Shown piece by piece: positions 1-8,984 of a DNA stretch of 64,000 nt; within the stretch, counting starts at the first letter, position 1, and every line of letters starts with the position of its first letter. The position numbers and the translations under genes were made by a program. The DNA lies in NCBI RefSeq assembly GCF_000282495.1, contig NZ_AKJE01000025.1, forward strand, positions 1 to 64,000, written 5' to 3'. The notes beneath the pieces were generated by a model that saw only the letters and a program-made list of their open reading frames with translations, searched no databases and was not told where the DNA came from. The stretch comes from Pseudomonas sp. GM79 (lineage in GTDB: Bacteria > Pseudomonadota > Gammaproteobacteria > Pseudomonadales > Pseudomonadaceae).

Positions 1-2777
1 GTGTGGCCGACATCGCCGGCAACACCGGCAGCGGCACCACCAGTTCCGGCAACTACACCATCGATACGGTGCTGCCGACCGCGACCATCGTGGTTGCCGA
101 CAATGCGCTGAGAATCGGTGAAACGTCGCTGGTGACCATTACCTTCAGCGAAGCGGTCAGCGGTTTCAGCAACGCCGACCTGACCATTGCCAACGGCACC
201 CTGAGCGCCGTGAGCAGCAGTGACGGCGGCGTCACCTGGACCGCGACCTTCACGCCGACCAACGCCATCACCGACACCACCAACCTGATCACCCTGGATA
301 ACAGCGGGGTGCAAAATGCTTCGGGCAATGCCGGTAGCGGCACTACTGATTCCAACAACTACGCGATCGACACCGTGCGGCCAACGGCAACCATCGTGGT
401 TGCGGACGCGGCACTGGGGGTGGGGCAAACATCGGTAGTGACCATCACGTTCTCCGAGGCGGTGACCGGTTTTACCACGGCCGACCTGACGGTGAGCAAC
501 GGTACCCTAAGCAGTCTGAGCACCAGCGATAACATCACCTGGACCGCCACCCTGACGCCGACGGCGAGCATCACCGATTCGACCAACCTGATTACTCTGG
601 ACAACACCGGGGTCCTGGATGTGGCCGGAAACGCGGGTGCCGGCACCACGGATTCGAATAACTACGCAATCGACAGCCAACGGCCGACCGCCACTATCGT
701 GTTGAGCGACACGACCCTGAAACCGGGGGAGACGTCGCTGGTGACCATCACCTTCAGTGAAGCGGTGACGGGTTTTGACAACAGTGATTTGAGCATCGCC
801 AACGGCACCTTGAGCGCGGTCAGCAGCAGCGACGGTGGCATCACCTGGACCGGGACCTTCACCCCGACTATCGGGATTACCGACGCCAGCAACATCATCA
901 CGCTGAACAACAGCGGCGTCTTGGACCTGGCCGGCAATACCGGGTCAGGCACCACCAACTCGGCCAATTATGTGGTGGAAACCGAGGTGCCGACCGCCAC
1001 CATCGTAGTTGCCGACAATGCCCTCAAGGCCGGTGACACCTCGCTGGTCACTATCACTTTCAGCGAAGCAGTCAGCGGTTTCAGCAACGCCGACCTGACC
1101 GTTGCCAACGGCACCCTCAGTAACGTTTCGTCTGTCGATGGTGGCGTGACCTGGACCGCGACCTTCACACCTGCGGTCAGCGTGACGGACACCACTAACC
1201 TGATCAGCCTGGACAACAGTGGTGTGACCAACGCGTCGGGCAATAGCGGTGTTGGCGTGACCGACTCCAATAACTACGCGATTGATACCGCTCGCCCTAA
1301 CGCGACCATTGTGGTGGCGGACAATAAGCTGGGCATTGGTGAAACCACCACGGTGACCATTACCTTCAGCGAAGCGGTGTCCGGTTTCGACCTGTCGGAC
1401 CTCAGCGTGGCCAATGGTGTACTGTCGAACCTGGCCAGTAGCGACGGCGGTGTGACCTGGACCGCCACACTCACACCGACCGCGAGCCTTAACGATGCGA
1501 CCAACCTGATCCTGCTCGACACCGGCAATGTGCTCGACGCGGCGGGGAATGCCGGCGCCAGCATCGCCATTTCCAACAACTACGCACTCGATGCGACTCG
1601 CCCGACCGTCACCATCGTGGTTGCCAACCCGAACCTGGGCATTGGCCAGACGACGCTGGTGACCTTCACGTTCAGTGAGGCGGTAAGCGACTTCGATTTG
1701 TCGGACTTGAGCGTCACCAACGGCGAGCTGACCAATCTGGCCAGCAGCGACGGCGGCAAGACCTGGACCGGAACGTTCACCCCCACCGCGAACATCACCG
1801 ACCCGAGCAATTTCATTGCGCTGGACACCAGCAACGTGACTGACCTGGCGGGCAACATCGGCGCCAGCGTCGCGGTGTCCAACAACTACGCCATCGACGG
1901 CGAACGGCCGACGGCCACGGTGGTGGTTGCCAACCCGAACCTGGGCGTGGGCCAGACCTCATTGGTGACCTTCACCTTCAACGAAGCAGTGAGTGGCTTC
2001 GACCTGTCCGACATCAGCGTGGCGAACGGCAGCTTGTCCAGTTTGAGCAGCAGCGATGGCGGTAGAACCTGGACCGCGACCCTGACGCCGAACGCCAATG
2101 TCAGCAGTGGCAACAATGCGATCAGCCTGAGCGTCGCTGGCGTCAGCGATTCAGCAGGCAACACGGGCAGCGGTGTCAGCCTATCGAACAGCTATGCGAT
2201 CAATACGGTCGTTGCACCGTCGTCGCCGATTGTCGTGGTGCCGCCGGAACCGGAATTCCGGGCCTCGGATCCTGTCAGCGTGCCCGATCTGCCCAACGTG
2301 CCATTACAACCGATCATCTTCACTGCGCCCACTGGCGATCTCGGTTCGCCGCTGACCTTTACCCCGCTGTTTGAACAGCGAGTGATCGGCAACGGCATTC
2401 GGCCTTTGGGCGATATTTTCATGAGCCACGGGGCGCTGACGCCTAGCTTTATCGCGCAGGTATTCAGCAGCAGTGAAAACGGTGGCGATGGCTCAGGTCA
2501 CGGCTTCCTCGGTTTTGGCGGTGGCGACGGCGGGGTCTTTGGCAGCAGCACGCTGTCAAATCTGTTCAATCAGGACACGGGCAGTGAGGGGGACTCGCTG
2601 AACGCCTTCGGCCATAACTCAATCAGGATGGGAGATGCTTCCCAAGGACTGCGCGGTGTGTTTGGCGCACCGAGTCTTGGTCAGCAATTGCAACAACTCA
2701 AGGACACCGAGCAGCGGCAGGTCGAAAGCCTGGCCGCGGCTTTGCACCAGGTCGGCATCAGTGAAATGCAGGCCTGA
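1..2777 (+). CDS. Giant Ig-like repeat surface protein, 3' part
   Basis: The reading frame is open from the window edge (first full codon at base 3) to the stop at 2775-2777, so the gene starts upstream. The visible 924 residues hold seven tandem bacterial Ig-like domains of about 102 residues, each with a PTATIVVAD-like start, a VTITFSEAVSGF core and an SNNYAID-like end. Then come a Pro-rich linker (about residues 735-790) and a Gly/Ser/Asp-rich tail ending in a Gln-rich helix. No cysteine is seen, nor any RTX nonapeptide array. Such proteins are usually large secreted adhesins. Only 40 bp separate it from the TolC-type gene, so co-transcription and shared export are likely. The exact secretion route is inferred; no ABC or HlyD-type gene is visible in the window. 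Confidence 0.88.
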   Translation, partial: VADIAGNTGSGTTSSGNYTIDTVLPTATIVVADNALRIGETSLVTITFSEAVSGFSNADLTIANGTLSAVSSSDGGVTWTATFTPTNAITDTTNLITLDNSGVQNASGNAGSGTTDSNNYAIDTVRPTATIVVADAALGVGQTSVVTITFSEAVTGFTTADLTVSNGTLSSLSTSDNITWTATLTPTASITDSTNLITLDNTGVLDVAGNAGAGTTDSNNYAIDSQRPTATIVLSDTTLKPGETSLVTITFSEAVTGFDNSDLSIANGTLSAVSSSDGGITWTGTFTPTIGITDASNIITLNNSGVLDLAGNTGSGTTNSANYVVETEVPTATIVVADNALKAGDTSLVTITFSEAVSGFSNADLTVANGTLSNVSSVDGGVTWTATFTPAVSVTDTTNLISLDNSGVTNASGNSGVGVTDSNNYAIDTARPNATIVVADNKLGIGETTTVTITFSEAVSGFDLSDLSVANGVLSNLASSDGGVTWTATLTPTASLNDATNLILLDTGNVLDAAGNAGASIAISNNYALDATRPTVTIVVANPNLGIGQTTLVTFTFSEAVSDFDLSDLSVTNGELTNLASSDGGKTWTGTFTPTANITDPSNFIALDTSNVTDLAGNIGASVAVSNNYAIDGERPTATVVVANPNLGVGQTSLVTFTFNEAVSGFDLSDISVANGSLSSLSSSDGGRTWTATLTPNANVSSGNNAISLSVAGVSDSAGNTGSGVSLSNSYAINTVVAPSSPIVVVPPEPEFRASDPVSVPDLPNVPLQPIIFTAPTGDLGSPLTFTPLFEQRVIGNGIRPLGDIFMSHGALTPSFIAQVFSSSENGGDGSGHGFLGFGGGDGGVFGSSTLSNLFNQDTGSEGDSLNAFGHNSIRMGDASQGLRGVFGAPSLGQQLQQLKDTEQRQVESLAAALHQVGISEMQA
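53..2200 (+). repeat. Seven tandem ~306-bp coding repeats
   Basis: Units of roughly 303-306 bp begin near 73, 379, 685, 988, 1291, 1597 and 1903, each encoding one Ig-like domain. Units are similar but not identical, with much synonymous variation, so the array is not a very recent expansion. Each domain junction carries a tyrosine in the context S-x-x-Y-x-[ILV]-[DEN], repeated eight times including the truncated first one. Confidence 0.85.
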
Positions 2778-2817
2778 AAAAACCATTAAAGCAGGGCGGC
2801 ACCTGGGGGCTCCAAGG

Positions 2818-4332
2818 ATGAAGAGAAGTCAGAAGTTATTCGGCGCCAGCCTGCTGGCGCTGGCGATCAGCGGGTGTGCAGTCACCAGTGAACCGATCGA
2901 ACGCAGCGTCAGCCAACAGCGCGCCAAAAGCGATCTGCAAAACATGTACAAGGGGCAGGAGCCTCTCAGCGGCCCGCTGACCCTGCACCAGGCCATGGCC
3001 CGTGCGGTGAAATACAACCTCGAAGGCCGGCTCAAGATCATGGAAGAGGCCTTGGCCAAGCGCCAACTCGACCTCGCCAGTTTCGACATGCTGCCGCGCA
3101 TGGCGCTGGATGCCGGTTACGTGGGGCGCAACAACGTCAGCGCCTCCAGCAGCCAGAGCGTCGAGACCGGGGCCCAGTCCCTGGAACCGTCGACCTCCCA
3201 GGACCGCGACCGTGAAGTGGCGGACCTGACCATGGTCTGGAACGTGCTCGACTTTGGTGTCAGCTACATCAGCGCCAAGCAACAGGGCGACCAGCGACTG
3301 ATCGTCCAGGAGCGTCGGCGCAAGGTTATCAACACCATCGTGCAGGACGTGCGCTCGGCCTATTGGCGAGCCATGGCCGCCGAACGTTTGCTCAAACAGA
3401 TCGACAGCCTCATGGTCCGGGTCGAAACCGCTCGCACCAATAGCCAGAGCATGAGCGAGCAGCGTATCGGTGATCCGATTCAGGCATTGGGCTATCAACG
3501 CTCGCTGATCGAAGCCACCCGGCAACTGGAAGAACAACGCCGCGCACTGTCGTTGGCGAAAACCGAACTGGCAACGCTGATCAACCTGCCGCTGAGCACC
3601 GAGCTGACCCTGGCGACCCAGGATGATTACATCATCCCGGAACTCAAGGTCGATCTCGCCAGCCTGGAACAGGAAGCCCTGACCAGTCGGCCGGAGTTGC
3701 GCGAGCAGGATTACCAGACCCGGATCAGCGCCGCCGAAACCCGCAAAGCCATGCTGCGTCTGCTGCCGGGGCTGGAGTTTGCCGCTGGCGGGCATTACGA
3801 CAGCAACTCGTTTTTGGTGGAGCAGGGCTGGGCGGATTACGGGGTGAAAGTCACCTGGAACCTGTTCAATGTGATTTCCGCGCCCGCCGCGATTGACGTC
3901 GCCAAGGCTGGTGAAGAAGTCGCCGCGGCGCGCAGGCAGGCGATGTCGATTGCCATACTGGCGCAGCTTTACGTGGCCAACGCCAACTATCGCGAGGCGA
4001 TGCGGCAGTTCAAGACCAATCAGCAACTGTCAGACATCGATGGGCAAATCGTCGGCCAGCTGCGCAATCGTCATCAGGCGGCCGGGCTGGGCGAACTGGA
4101 CCTGATCCAGGGCGAGCTGAACACCTTGCAGGCCGATCTGCGACGCGACCTGTCTTACGCCGATCTGCGCAACGCTTACGGGCAGATCTTCGCCAGCGCC
4201 GGTCTCGATCCGCTGCCGGACGAAGTGCAATCGACCGAAGTCCAGTCCATCGCCACGGCCCTGGCCAATCGCGAAGAGGCCTGGGCGGCGGGCAACATCT
4301 CTGTGCCGGTGGCCCATGCCCCGGTCCAATAA
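2818..4332 (+). CDS. TolC-family outer-membrane efflux/secretion protein
   Basis: This 504-residue protein is a TolC/OEP-family trimeric outer-membrane channel component. The start at 2818 is chosen because it gives a clean lipoprotein signal peptide (MKRSQKLFGASLLALAISGC), implying an acylated Cys20 as in OprM-type members; an upstream in-frame ATG at 2635 lies inside the preceding gene and gives no signal. Two long coiled-coil OEP repeats follow, with the typical internal duplication. It sits 40 bp after the Ig-repeat gene and overlaps the APS kinase gene by 17 bp. Its most likely role is the outer-membrane exit of a type I-like machine for the upstream adhesin, although the partner exporter is not in the window. 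Confidence 0.85.
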   Translation: MKRSQKLFGASLLALAISGCAVTSEPIERSVSQQRAKSDLQNMYKGQEPLSGPLTLHQAMARAVKYNLEGRLKIMEEALAKRQLDLASFDMLPRMALDAGYVGRNNVSASSSQSVETGAQSLEPSTSQDRDREVADLTMVWNVLDFGVSYISAKQQGDQRLIVQERRRKVINTIVQDVRSAYWRAMAAERLLKQIDSLMVRVETARTNSQSMSEQRIGDPIQALGYQRSLIEATRQLEEQRRALSLAKTELATLINLPLSTELTLATQDDYIIPELKVDLASLEQEALTSRPELREQDYQTRISAAETRKAMLRLLPGLEFAAGGHYDSNSFLVEQGWADYGVKVTWNLFNVISAPAAIDVAKAGEEVAAARRQAMSIAILAQLYVANANYREAMRQFKTNQQLSDIDGQIVGQLRNRHQAAGLGELDLIQGELNTLQADLRRDLSYADLRNAYGQIFASAGLDPLPDEVQSTEVQSIATALANREEAWAAGNISVPVAHAPVQ

Positions 4333-4921
4333 TCTGCTGGCGCCGACGGCGAGCATCAGCCGCGCCCAAAGGGAGACCCGCAACGGCCATCGCGGCACGG
4401 CAATTCTGCTGACCGGTTTGCCGGCCGCGGGCAAATCGACATTGGCCCAGGCACTGCACGCCGAGTTGTTCGAGCACGGCGTGCAGAGTGTGGTGCTCGA
4501 TGGCGACGGACTGCGGGTCGGGCTCAATCGCGATTTGGGGTTTACCGACAGCGATCGCCTGGAAAACATCCGCCGCGCCAGTGAACTCGCGGCACTGTTG
4601 GTCGAGAACGGCCAGATCGTCATCCTCGCGATGATCGCGCCTTTGGTGGAGTTGCGTGAATTGTTCGCCCGACGATTGGGGGAGGATTACCGTGAAGTCT
4701 GGTGCAGCGCCTCGTTGGCGGTGTGTGAACAGCGTGACCCCAAAGGTCATTACGCCCGCGCTCGACGGGGTGAGTTGGCGGGGTTCACCGGTATTTCCGC
4801 GCCTTACGAACCACCGCCATCCGCATCGTTGGTGCTCGACACAGGTGTGCAATCGGTGGAGGCCTGTCTCGACCGTTTGCTGACCTGGCTCGGCGAATGC
4901 GCGGTGCTGCCGAAACGATGA
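4316..4921 (+). CDS. cysC: Adenylylsulfate (APS) kinase, stand-alone CysC
   Basis: The 201-residue product matches APS kinase over its whole length. It has a Walker A loop GLPAAGKST (about residues 34-42), the LDGDGLRVGLNRDLGF substrate motif, ENIRRASE, CEQRDPKGHYARAR and the GFTGISAPYEPP segment. It converts adenosine 5'-phosphosulfate plus ATP to PAPS in the cytosol. Pseudomonads usually make PAPS with a CysNC fusion at the assimilation locus, so a separate copy between a TolC gene and a sulfotransferase gene points to dedicated PAPS supply. It overlaps tolC by 17 bp and the next gene by ATGA, implying translational coupling. The enzymatic call is firm; the dedicated role is inference. Confidence 0.93.
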   Translation: MPRSNNLLAPTASISRAQRETRNGHRGTAILLTGLPAAGKSTLAQALHAELFEHGVQSVVLDGDGLRVGLNRDLGFTDSDRLENIRRASELAALLVENGQIVILAMIAPLVELRELFARRLGEDYREVWCSASLAVCEQRDPKGHYARARRGELAGFTGISAPYEPPPSASLVLDTGVQSVEACLDRLLTWLGECAVLPKR

Positions 4922-5703
4922 GTCGGCCGGCCTTCTCCCGCTTGCCGGTAACGGTGGATTTGCCGTTGCTGTTGCAGGCACTGACGGCGATTGGCGAGGG
5001 CGACTGGCACAGTCACTTCAATAGCGATTATTACGCTGGCGACTGGAGCGGCGTGGCACTGATTTGCGCGGCCGATGCCTTGACTGAACTGTCGCCCGGT
5101 CGCGGCGAGACGCTGTTGCGTGAGCCTTGGCGGCGGGATGTTCGATGGCAGCAAGGGCTGCGGGATCTGCCGCTGCAGATCGTCTGCGCGCGTCTGCTGC
5201 GGCTCGGCCCGGGCGGGCGCATCCATGAACATCGCGACTATGACCTGGGCGCGCCAGACGCTGACTTGCGTCTGCATATCCCGTTGCTCAGTCCACCCCG
5301 AGTGGACTTTCTGCTGGACCGCCAGCGCATGCCGATGGCCGCTGGCGAATGCTGGTTTCTCGACCTGTCGCGGCCTCATCGCGTGGACAATCGCGATACC
5401 CGGGCACGGGTTCATCTGGTGCTCGATTGCCGGCCCGATACCTGGCTGGAGCAAGCGATTCTCGACGGGTTGGCAACCACGCCGCTGCCGCAAATCGGTC
5501 ATGACGCTTTAGCGCAGTTCCAGGCGTTGGTGGCCAGCGATCCGCAGCTGTGCAAGTCCTTGCAGGGGTTGCAGGACAACGAAGCCTTTATCGTCCGTAC
5601 CCTGGAACTGTCCGCCGAGCGTGGACTTGCGTTCACCGCTGAAGAACTGCGCGCGGCGATGCGCGACGGTCGCCGTCAATGGAATGAACAATGGAGCGCC
5701 TGA
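4918..5703 (+). CDS. Aspartyl/asparaginyl beta-hydroxylase-family dioxygenase
   Basis: The ATG at 4918 overlaps the cysC stop (ATGA); an ATG 21 bp upstream is less suitable. The 261-residue product has the AspH-type double-stranded beta-helix signature: HEHRDYDLG with His103/His105, the RLHIPL strand, and PHRVDN with His154 followed by an Arg-containing strand. These correspond to the iron-binding histidines and the 2-oxoglutarate-binding Arg of this Fe(II)/2OG family. Family members hydroxylate the beta carbon of Asp or Asn side chains in peptides or small molecules. The C-terminal ~80 residues are helical and unassigned. Placement between the APS kinase and sulfotransferase genes suggests that the hydroxyl it makes could be a sulfation site. 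That link is inference. Confidence 0.85.
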   Translation: MSRPAFSRLPVTVDLPLLLQALTAIGEGDWHSHFNSDYYAGDWSGVALICAADALTELSPGRGETLLREPWRRDVRWQQGLRDLPLQIVCARLLRLGPGGRIHEHRDYDLGAPDADLRLHIPLLSPPRVDFLLDRQRMPMAAGECWFLDLSRPHRVDNRDTRARVHLVLDCRPDTWLEQAILDGLATTPLPQIGHDALAQFQALVASDPQLCKSLQGLQDNEAFIVRTLELSAERGLAFTAEELRAAMRDGRRQWNEQWSA

Positions 5704-6701
5704 ACCTGGAAGGCTGGTTGCCGATTCGCGTGTGGCAAGAGGCCGGGCAATGGCAAGTCGACTGGTGCTGGTTCGGTGACACACCGCTGCATCAGCCGTT
5801 TTTTCGTGAGGCCGTGGAAGACGCGCTGCGACTGCCGTTCAATCAGGCGTTTCGCCGGAAAACTGCATTGTCGACCCTCGCTGACTGGCAGGTTTGCAGC
5901 CCTGGGCTGGCCCCGAGTGCGTTTATCTTTCATGCCTCGCGATGTGGCTCGACCCTGATCAGCCAGATGCTGGCGCAACTCGACAGCCACATTGTCGTCA
6001 GCGAGCCACCGCCGCTGGATGCGCTGTTGCGCAGTGATTTGCCCGCCGTCGAGCGCCGTGCTGCCATCAAAGGGTTGTTGTCCGCCTATGGTCAGCGTCG
6101 GCTCGGTTCGGAACAACGACTGATCATTAAGCTCGATGCCTGGAACATCACTGAATTGCCTGTGTTGCACGAGTGTTTTCCCGAAACGCCTTGGTTGTTT
6201 GTGTACCGCGATCCGCTGGAAATCGCCGTCTCGCATCTGCGTCGCCCGGGCATGCACATGGTGCCGGGGATGATCGGGGCGAGCGGGCTGGACGACGAAT
6301 TGCCGTTCGATAGCCGCGAGGATTACATCGCCCGGCGGGTGGGGCGGTTACTGGCGTCGGGGTTGGCGCAATGCCGGGCGTTTGGCGGCCTGGCGGTGAA
6401 CTACAGCGAACTGCCACAGGCCATGGCCGGGCGATTGGCTGAGTTTTTCGGGTTGGATGAATTGCAGCGTGAGCAAGTGTTCGCGGCAGTGGGACAGCAT
6501 GCCAAACAGCCGTCGGACGTGTTTGTCGGAGACAGCGATGACAAGCGTCGCGAGGCCACGGCCCTGTTGCTCGAGCGGGTAGAGCGTTGGGCGCGAGCGC
6601 CGTATGAGGCGCTAGTTGCCAAGTCATGTATCGACGGCACTGACGCCATCGCGAGCAAGCCCGCTTCCATATTGGATGGGGGGCGCCCCCGTATTTCTTG
6701 A
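5691..6701 (+). CDS. PAPS-dependent sulfotransferase-family protein
   Basis: This 336-residue protein overlaps the hydroxylase gene by 13 bp. It has a sulfotransferase 5'-phosphosulfate-binding loop, FIFHASRCGSTLISQML (about residues 78-94), and a 3'-phosphate-binding segment VYRDPLEIAVSHL (about 170-182). Together they define a PAPS sulfotransferase fold rather than a kinase. The N-terminal ~75 residues (Trp-rich) are an extra domain. With APS kinase made two genes upstream, donor and transferase are encoded together; the acceptor is unknown, and the adjacent Ig-repeat protein is the obvious candidate. The last ~18 codons run through a REP palindrome (from about 6649), so the C-terminal tail appears to be REP-derived and is probably not conserved. 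Confidence 0.83.
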   Translation: MERLNLEGWLPIRVWQEAGQWQVDWCWFGDTPLHQPFFREAVEDALRLPFNQAFRRKTALSTLADWQVCSPGLAPSAFIFHASRCGSTLISQMLAQLDSHIVVSEPPPLDALLRSDLPAVERRAAIKGLLSAYGQRRLGSEQRLIIKLDAWNITELPVLHECFPETPWLFVYRDPLEIAVSHLRRPGMHMVPGMIGASGLDDELPFDSREDYIARRVGRLLASGLAQCRAFGGLAVNYSELPQAMAGRLAEFFGLDELQREQVFAAVGQHAKQPSDVFVGDSDDKRREATALLLERVERWARAPYEALVAKSCIDGTDAIASKPASILDGGRPRIS

Positions 6702-6875
6702 ACATCCGAAATCCACTGTGGGAGCGGGCTTGCCCGCGAAAGAGGTGTGTCAGTCAACATTGATGTTGAAGCTGATGGCCCCTTCGCGAGCAAGCCCGCT
6801 CCCACAGTAGTCCTGGGGTGCACACAGCATTTGTGAACGCCCAAGATCAAATGTGGGAGCGGGCTTGCTCGCGAA
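6649..6875. repeat. REP cluster (class A, four copies)
   Basis: Four copies of the palindromic GTGGGAGCGGGCTTGCTCGC-type element lie at 6649-6670 (reverse, degenerate, inside the sulfotransferase ORF), 6718-6740 (forward), 6783-6805 (reverse) and 6853-6875 (forward). Alternating orientation is the usual REP/BIME arrangement. They fill the gap between convergent genes; no other terminator is evident here. Confidence 0.85.
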
Positions 6876-6978
6876 AGCGATCTTCAATTCACCACAAATC
6901 TATCGAGCTAAACCTTGGCCCGAGCCTGCATCTGCGACTTCTCCCAATGATCCAGCGAGTAGGAAGGCTGCGATCTGT

Positions 6979-7737
6979 TCAAGGCTTGGACGACAAATCC
7001 GCCATCCCCTTGAGCAATTCGATCGGCAGCGGAAAGACGATAGTCGAACTCTTGTCCCCGGCAATCGAACTCAGCGTCTGCATGTAACGTAATTGCATGG
7101 CCCCCGGCTGACGACCGAGCATTTCGGCGGCCTGCATGAGTTTTTCCGAGGCTTGCAACTCGCCTTCGGCGTGGATCACCTTGGCCCGACGTTCCCGCTC
7201 GGCCTCGGCCTGCTTGGCGATGGCACGAATCATCGATTCGTTGAGGTCCACGTGCTTGATCTCGACGTTGGCCACCTTGATGCCCCAGGCGTCGGTCTGC
7301 GCGTCGAGCACTTGCTGGATGTCGACGTTCAGCCGTTCCCGTTCGGCCAGCAATTCATCGAGTTCATGTTTACCGAGCACCGCCCGCAACGTCGTCTGCG
7401 CCAGTTGGCTGGTGGCCATGAGAAAGTCTTCGACCTGAATGATCGCCCTTTGCGGATCGAGCACGCGGAAATACAGCACCGCATTGACCTTGACCGAGAC
7501 GTTGTCCCGGGTGATGACGTCTTGCGGCGGTACGTCGAGCACCACGGTACGCAGGTCGACGCGAACCATTTGCTGGACCACTGGAATCAGCAGGATCAGG
7601 CCTGGGCCCTTGACCTGCCAGAAGCGTCCGAGCTGGAACACCACGCCGCGTTCGTATTCGCGCAGGATACGGAAGGTCGACCCCGCCAGTGCAATCAGCA
7701 GTAACAGCAGCGCGGCAAAACCCAGTTGCAGACCCAT
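6979..7737 (-). CDS. Slipin / stomatin-like SPFH membrane protein
   Basis: The 252-residue protein starts with one hydrophobic anchor (about residues 3-23), followed by the slipin signature [21 protein letters not shown] and an SPFH domain with [21 protein letters not shown] helical stretch then carries [17 protein letters not shown]. Length and motifs are those of bacterial slipins, which form membrane-associated oligomers. The gene lies 22 bp downstream of an nfeD gene; the NfeD/slipin pairing is widespread and supports a common membrane-microdomain or quality-control role. The precise function in Pseudomonas is not established by this sequence. Confidence 0.92.
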   Translation of the reverse strand: MGLQLGFAALLLLLIALAGSTFRILREYERGVVFQLGRFWQVKGPGLILLIPVVQQMVRVDLRTVVLDVPPQDVITRDNVSVKVNAVLYFRVLDPQRAIIQVEDFLMATSQLAQTTLRAVLGKHELDELLAERERLNVDIQQVLDAQTDAWGIKVANVEIKHVDLNESMIRAIAKQAEAERERRAKVIHAEGELQASEKLMQAAEMLGRQPGAMQLRYMQTLSSIAGDKSSTIVFPLPIELLKGMADLSSKP

Positions 7738-7759
7738 GACTATTCTCCGCCATCATTGT

Positions 7760-8281
7760 TCATACGGGCGCCGCGTCAGCCGCGACCACTTCCAGCAATA
7801 GACCCTTGCGTGCCACTACCCGGACCTGTTGACCCGGCTGCAGCGGTGTTTCGCTCATTGCCTGCCATTGCTCGCCTTGCAGGTGCACCCAGCCGATATA
7901 AGCACTACCGGCCTGCAACGACGTTATCGGCGTCACGCTGCCCAGTAATTCGTCGTCACCGGTGACGTTGCGGCGCGGTCTGGTTTTCAAGGCGCGGATC
8001 AGCAGGAACGTCAGCAGCAATGCGCTGATCAGCCCCAAGCCGATTATCAAGGGAACGGGGACTTCGGCATTGGTCAGAATCACCGCCCCAATCACGAACA
8101 TCACAAGGCCGCCCAAGCCGACCACGCCGTAATTAGGCAAGGCCGCCTCGGCGATCAGAAACGCAATGCCGAAGGTGATCAACCAGAGCCCGATGGGATC
8201 GGGAACCAGCACCACGAGAGTGTCCGCCGCGAAAACCGGTCCGTTCAGGGCCAGCAGCAGCGTAATTGCACAGCAACGCAT
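7760..8281 (-). CDS. NfeD-family membrane protein (short form)
   Basis: The ATG at 8281 is chosen because it follows a GGAGGG site and begins a signal peptide (RCCAITLLLALNGPVFA, cut before ADTL); an in-frame start 27 bp upstream lacks both. The 173-residue protein has three to four membrane helices, the IAEAALPNYGVVGLGG motif of NfeD proteins, and a C-terminal OB-fold (about residues 105-173). It lacks the N-terminal ClpP-like protease domain of long NfeD proteins. It is the upstream member of a two-gene operon with the slipin gene and probably acts as its partner. Confidence 0.9.
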   Translation of the reverse strand: MRCCAITLLLALNGPVFAADTLVVLVPDPIGLWLITFGIAFLIAEAALPNYGVVGLGGLVMFVIGAVILTNAEVPVPLIIGLGLISALLLTFLLIRALKTRPRRNVTGDDELLGSVTPITSLQAGSAYIGWVHLQGEQWQAMSETPLQPGQQVRVVARKGLLLEVVAADAAPV

Positions 8282-8497
8282 GTTCACTTGACCCTCCGGG
8301 AGAGTCATCCGTCCGCGAGCCGTTCATGACTCTGTATACCAGTCTAGTTGACCCTGCATTGGTATGAATTTTGACCAGTGTCGACAGCGTCCGACGGGCG
8401 GATTTCCCGCCGGATCCCACCAGCGGGCCTAGACTTTTAAGGGAGGCAAAAGTTAACCATCGTCCGCGATTCGTTGCTGCGGACACCGAGGTGCATC

Positions 8498-8965
8498 ATG
8501 CGTATGGCAAAAACCGTACAGAACAGCCTGGACAAGGCCCACTGCGAATATGACATCGTTTCCCACCCGCACTCGGCCAGCAGCCTTGAAACGGCTCGGC
8601 TCGCGGGTATCCCTGCCGAACGGGTCGCCAAATCGGTGATCCTCGACGACCGCCACGGGCATTACTTGATGGCCGTGCTGCCTGCCAGCCGTCACCTGGA
8701 CCTGAGCAAAGTCCGTGGCAGCAGCGAATGGCAAGTCACCCGGGAAAGCAACCTGCCGCACCTGTTCGACGATTGCGAACGCGGCGCCGTGCCTGCACTG
8801 GGTGAATCCTACGGGATGGACATGGTCATCGACCCACAGCTGACCCGGCAGAAAGATATTTACCTGGAAGCCGGCAACCACAACAACCTGGTACACATGA
8901 GCGTGCCGGAATTCTTGAAAATGGTGCCGCATGCCGAAGTGTGCGAGTTGAGTCTTTCGGCATAA
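8498..8965 (+). CDS. YbaK/EbsC-family aminoacyl-tRNA deacylase
   Basis: The 155-residue product matches the YbaK/prolyl-tRNA-editing fold: SHPHSASSLETARLAGIPAERVAKSVIL, then DDRHGHYLMAVLPASRHLDLSKV and GESYGMDMVIDPQL. Such proteins hydrolyse mischarged tRNAs in trans. The start at 8498 follows GAGGTG at a suitable distance; MAKT at 8504 is a possible alternative. The gene is divergent from nfeD across a ~215-bp region in which I see no strong promoter consensus. Confidence 0.87.
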   Translation: MRMAKTVQNSLDKAHCEYDIVSHPHSASSLETARLAGIPAERVAKSVILDDRHGHYLMAVLPASRHLDLSKVRGSSEWQVTRESNLPHLFDDCERGAVPALGESYGMDMVIDPQLTRQKDIYLEAGNHNNLVHMSVPEFLKMVPHAEVCELSLSA

Positions 8966-8984
8966 CAGTCGCCCCGACTGACGT

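Noticed and set aside
53..2200. Regular ~306-bp repeats considered as a CRISPR or satellite array
   Set aside because: Unit length, continuous reading frame and Ig-domain translation show protein-domain repeats.
2635..2817. Longer N terminus for the TolC-type protein starting at 2635
   Set aside because: It would overlap the Ig-repeat gene by 143 bp and hide an excellent lipoprotein signal beginning at 2818.
5691..6701. Sulfotransferase gene considered as a nucleoside kinase because of the loop near residue 80
   Set aside because: The loop lacks GxxGxGK[ST], and the second phosphate-binding segment RDPLEIAVSHL is typical of sulfotransferases.
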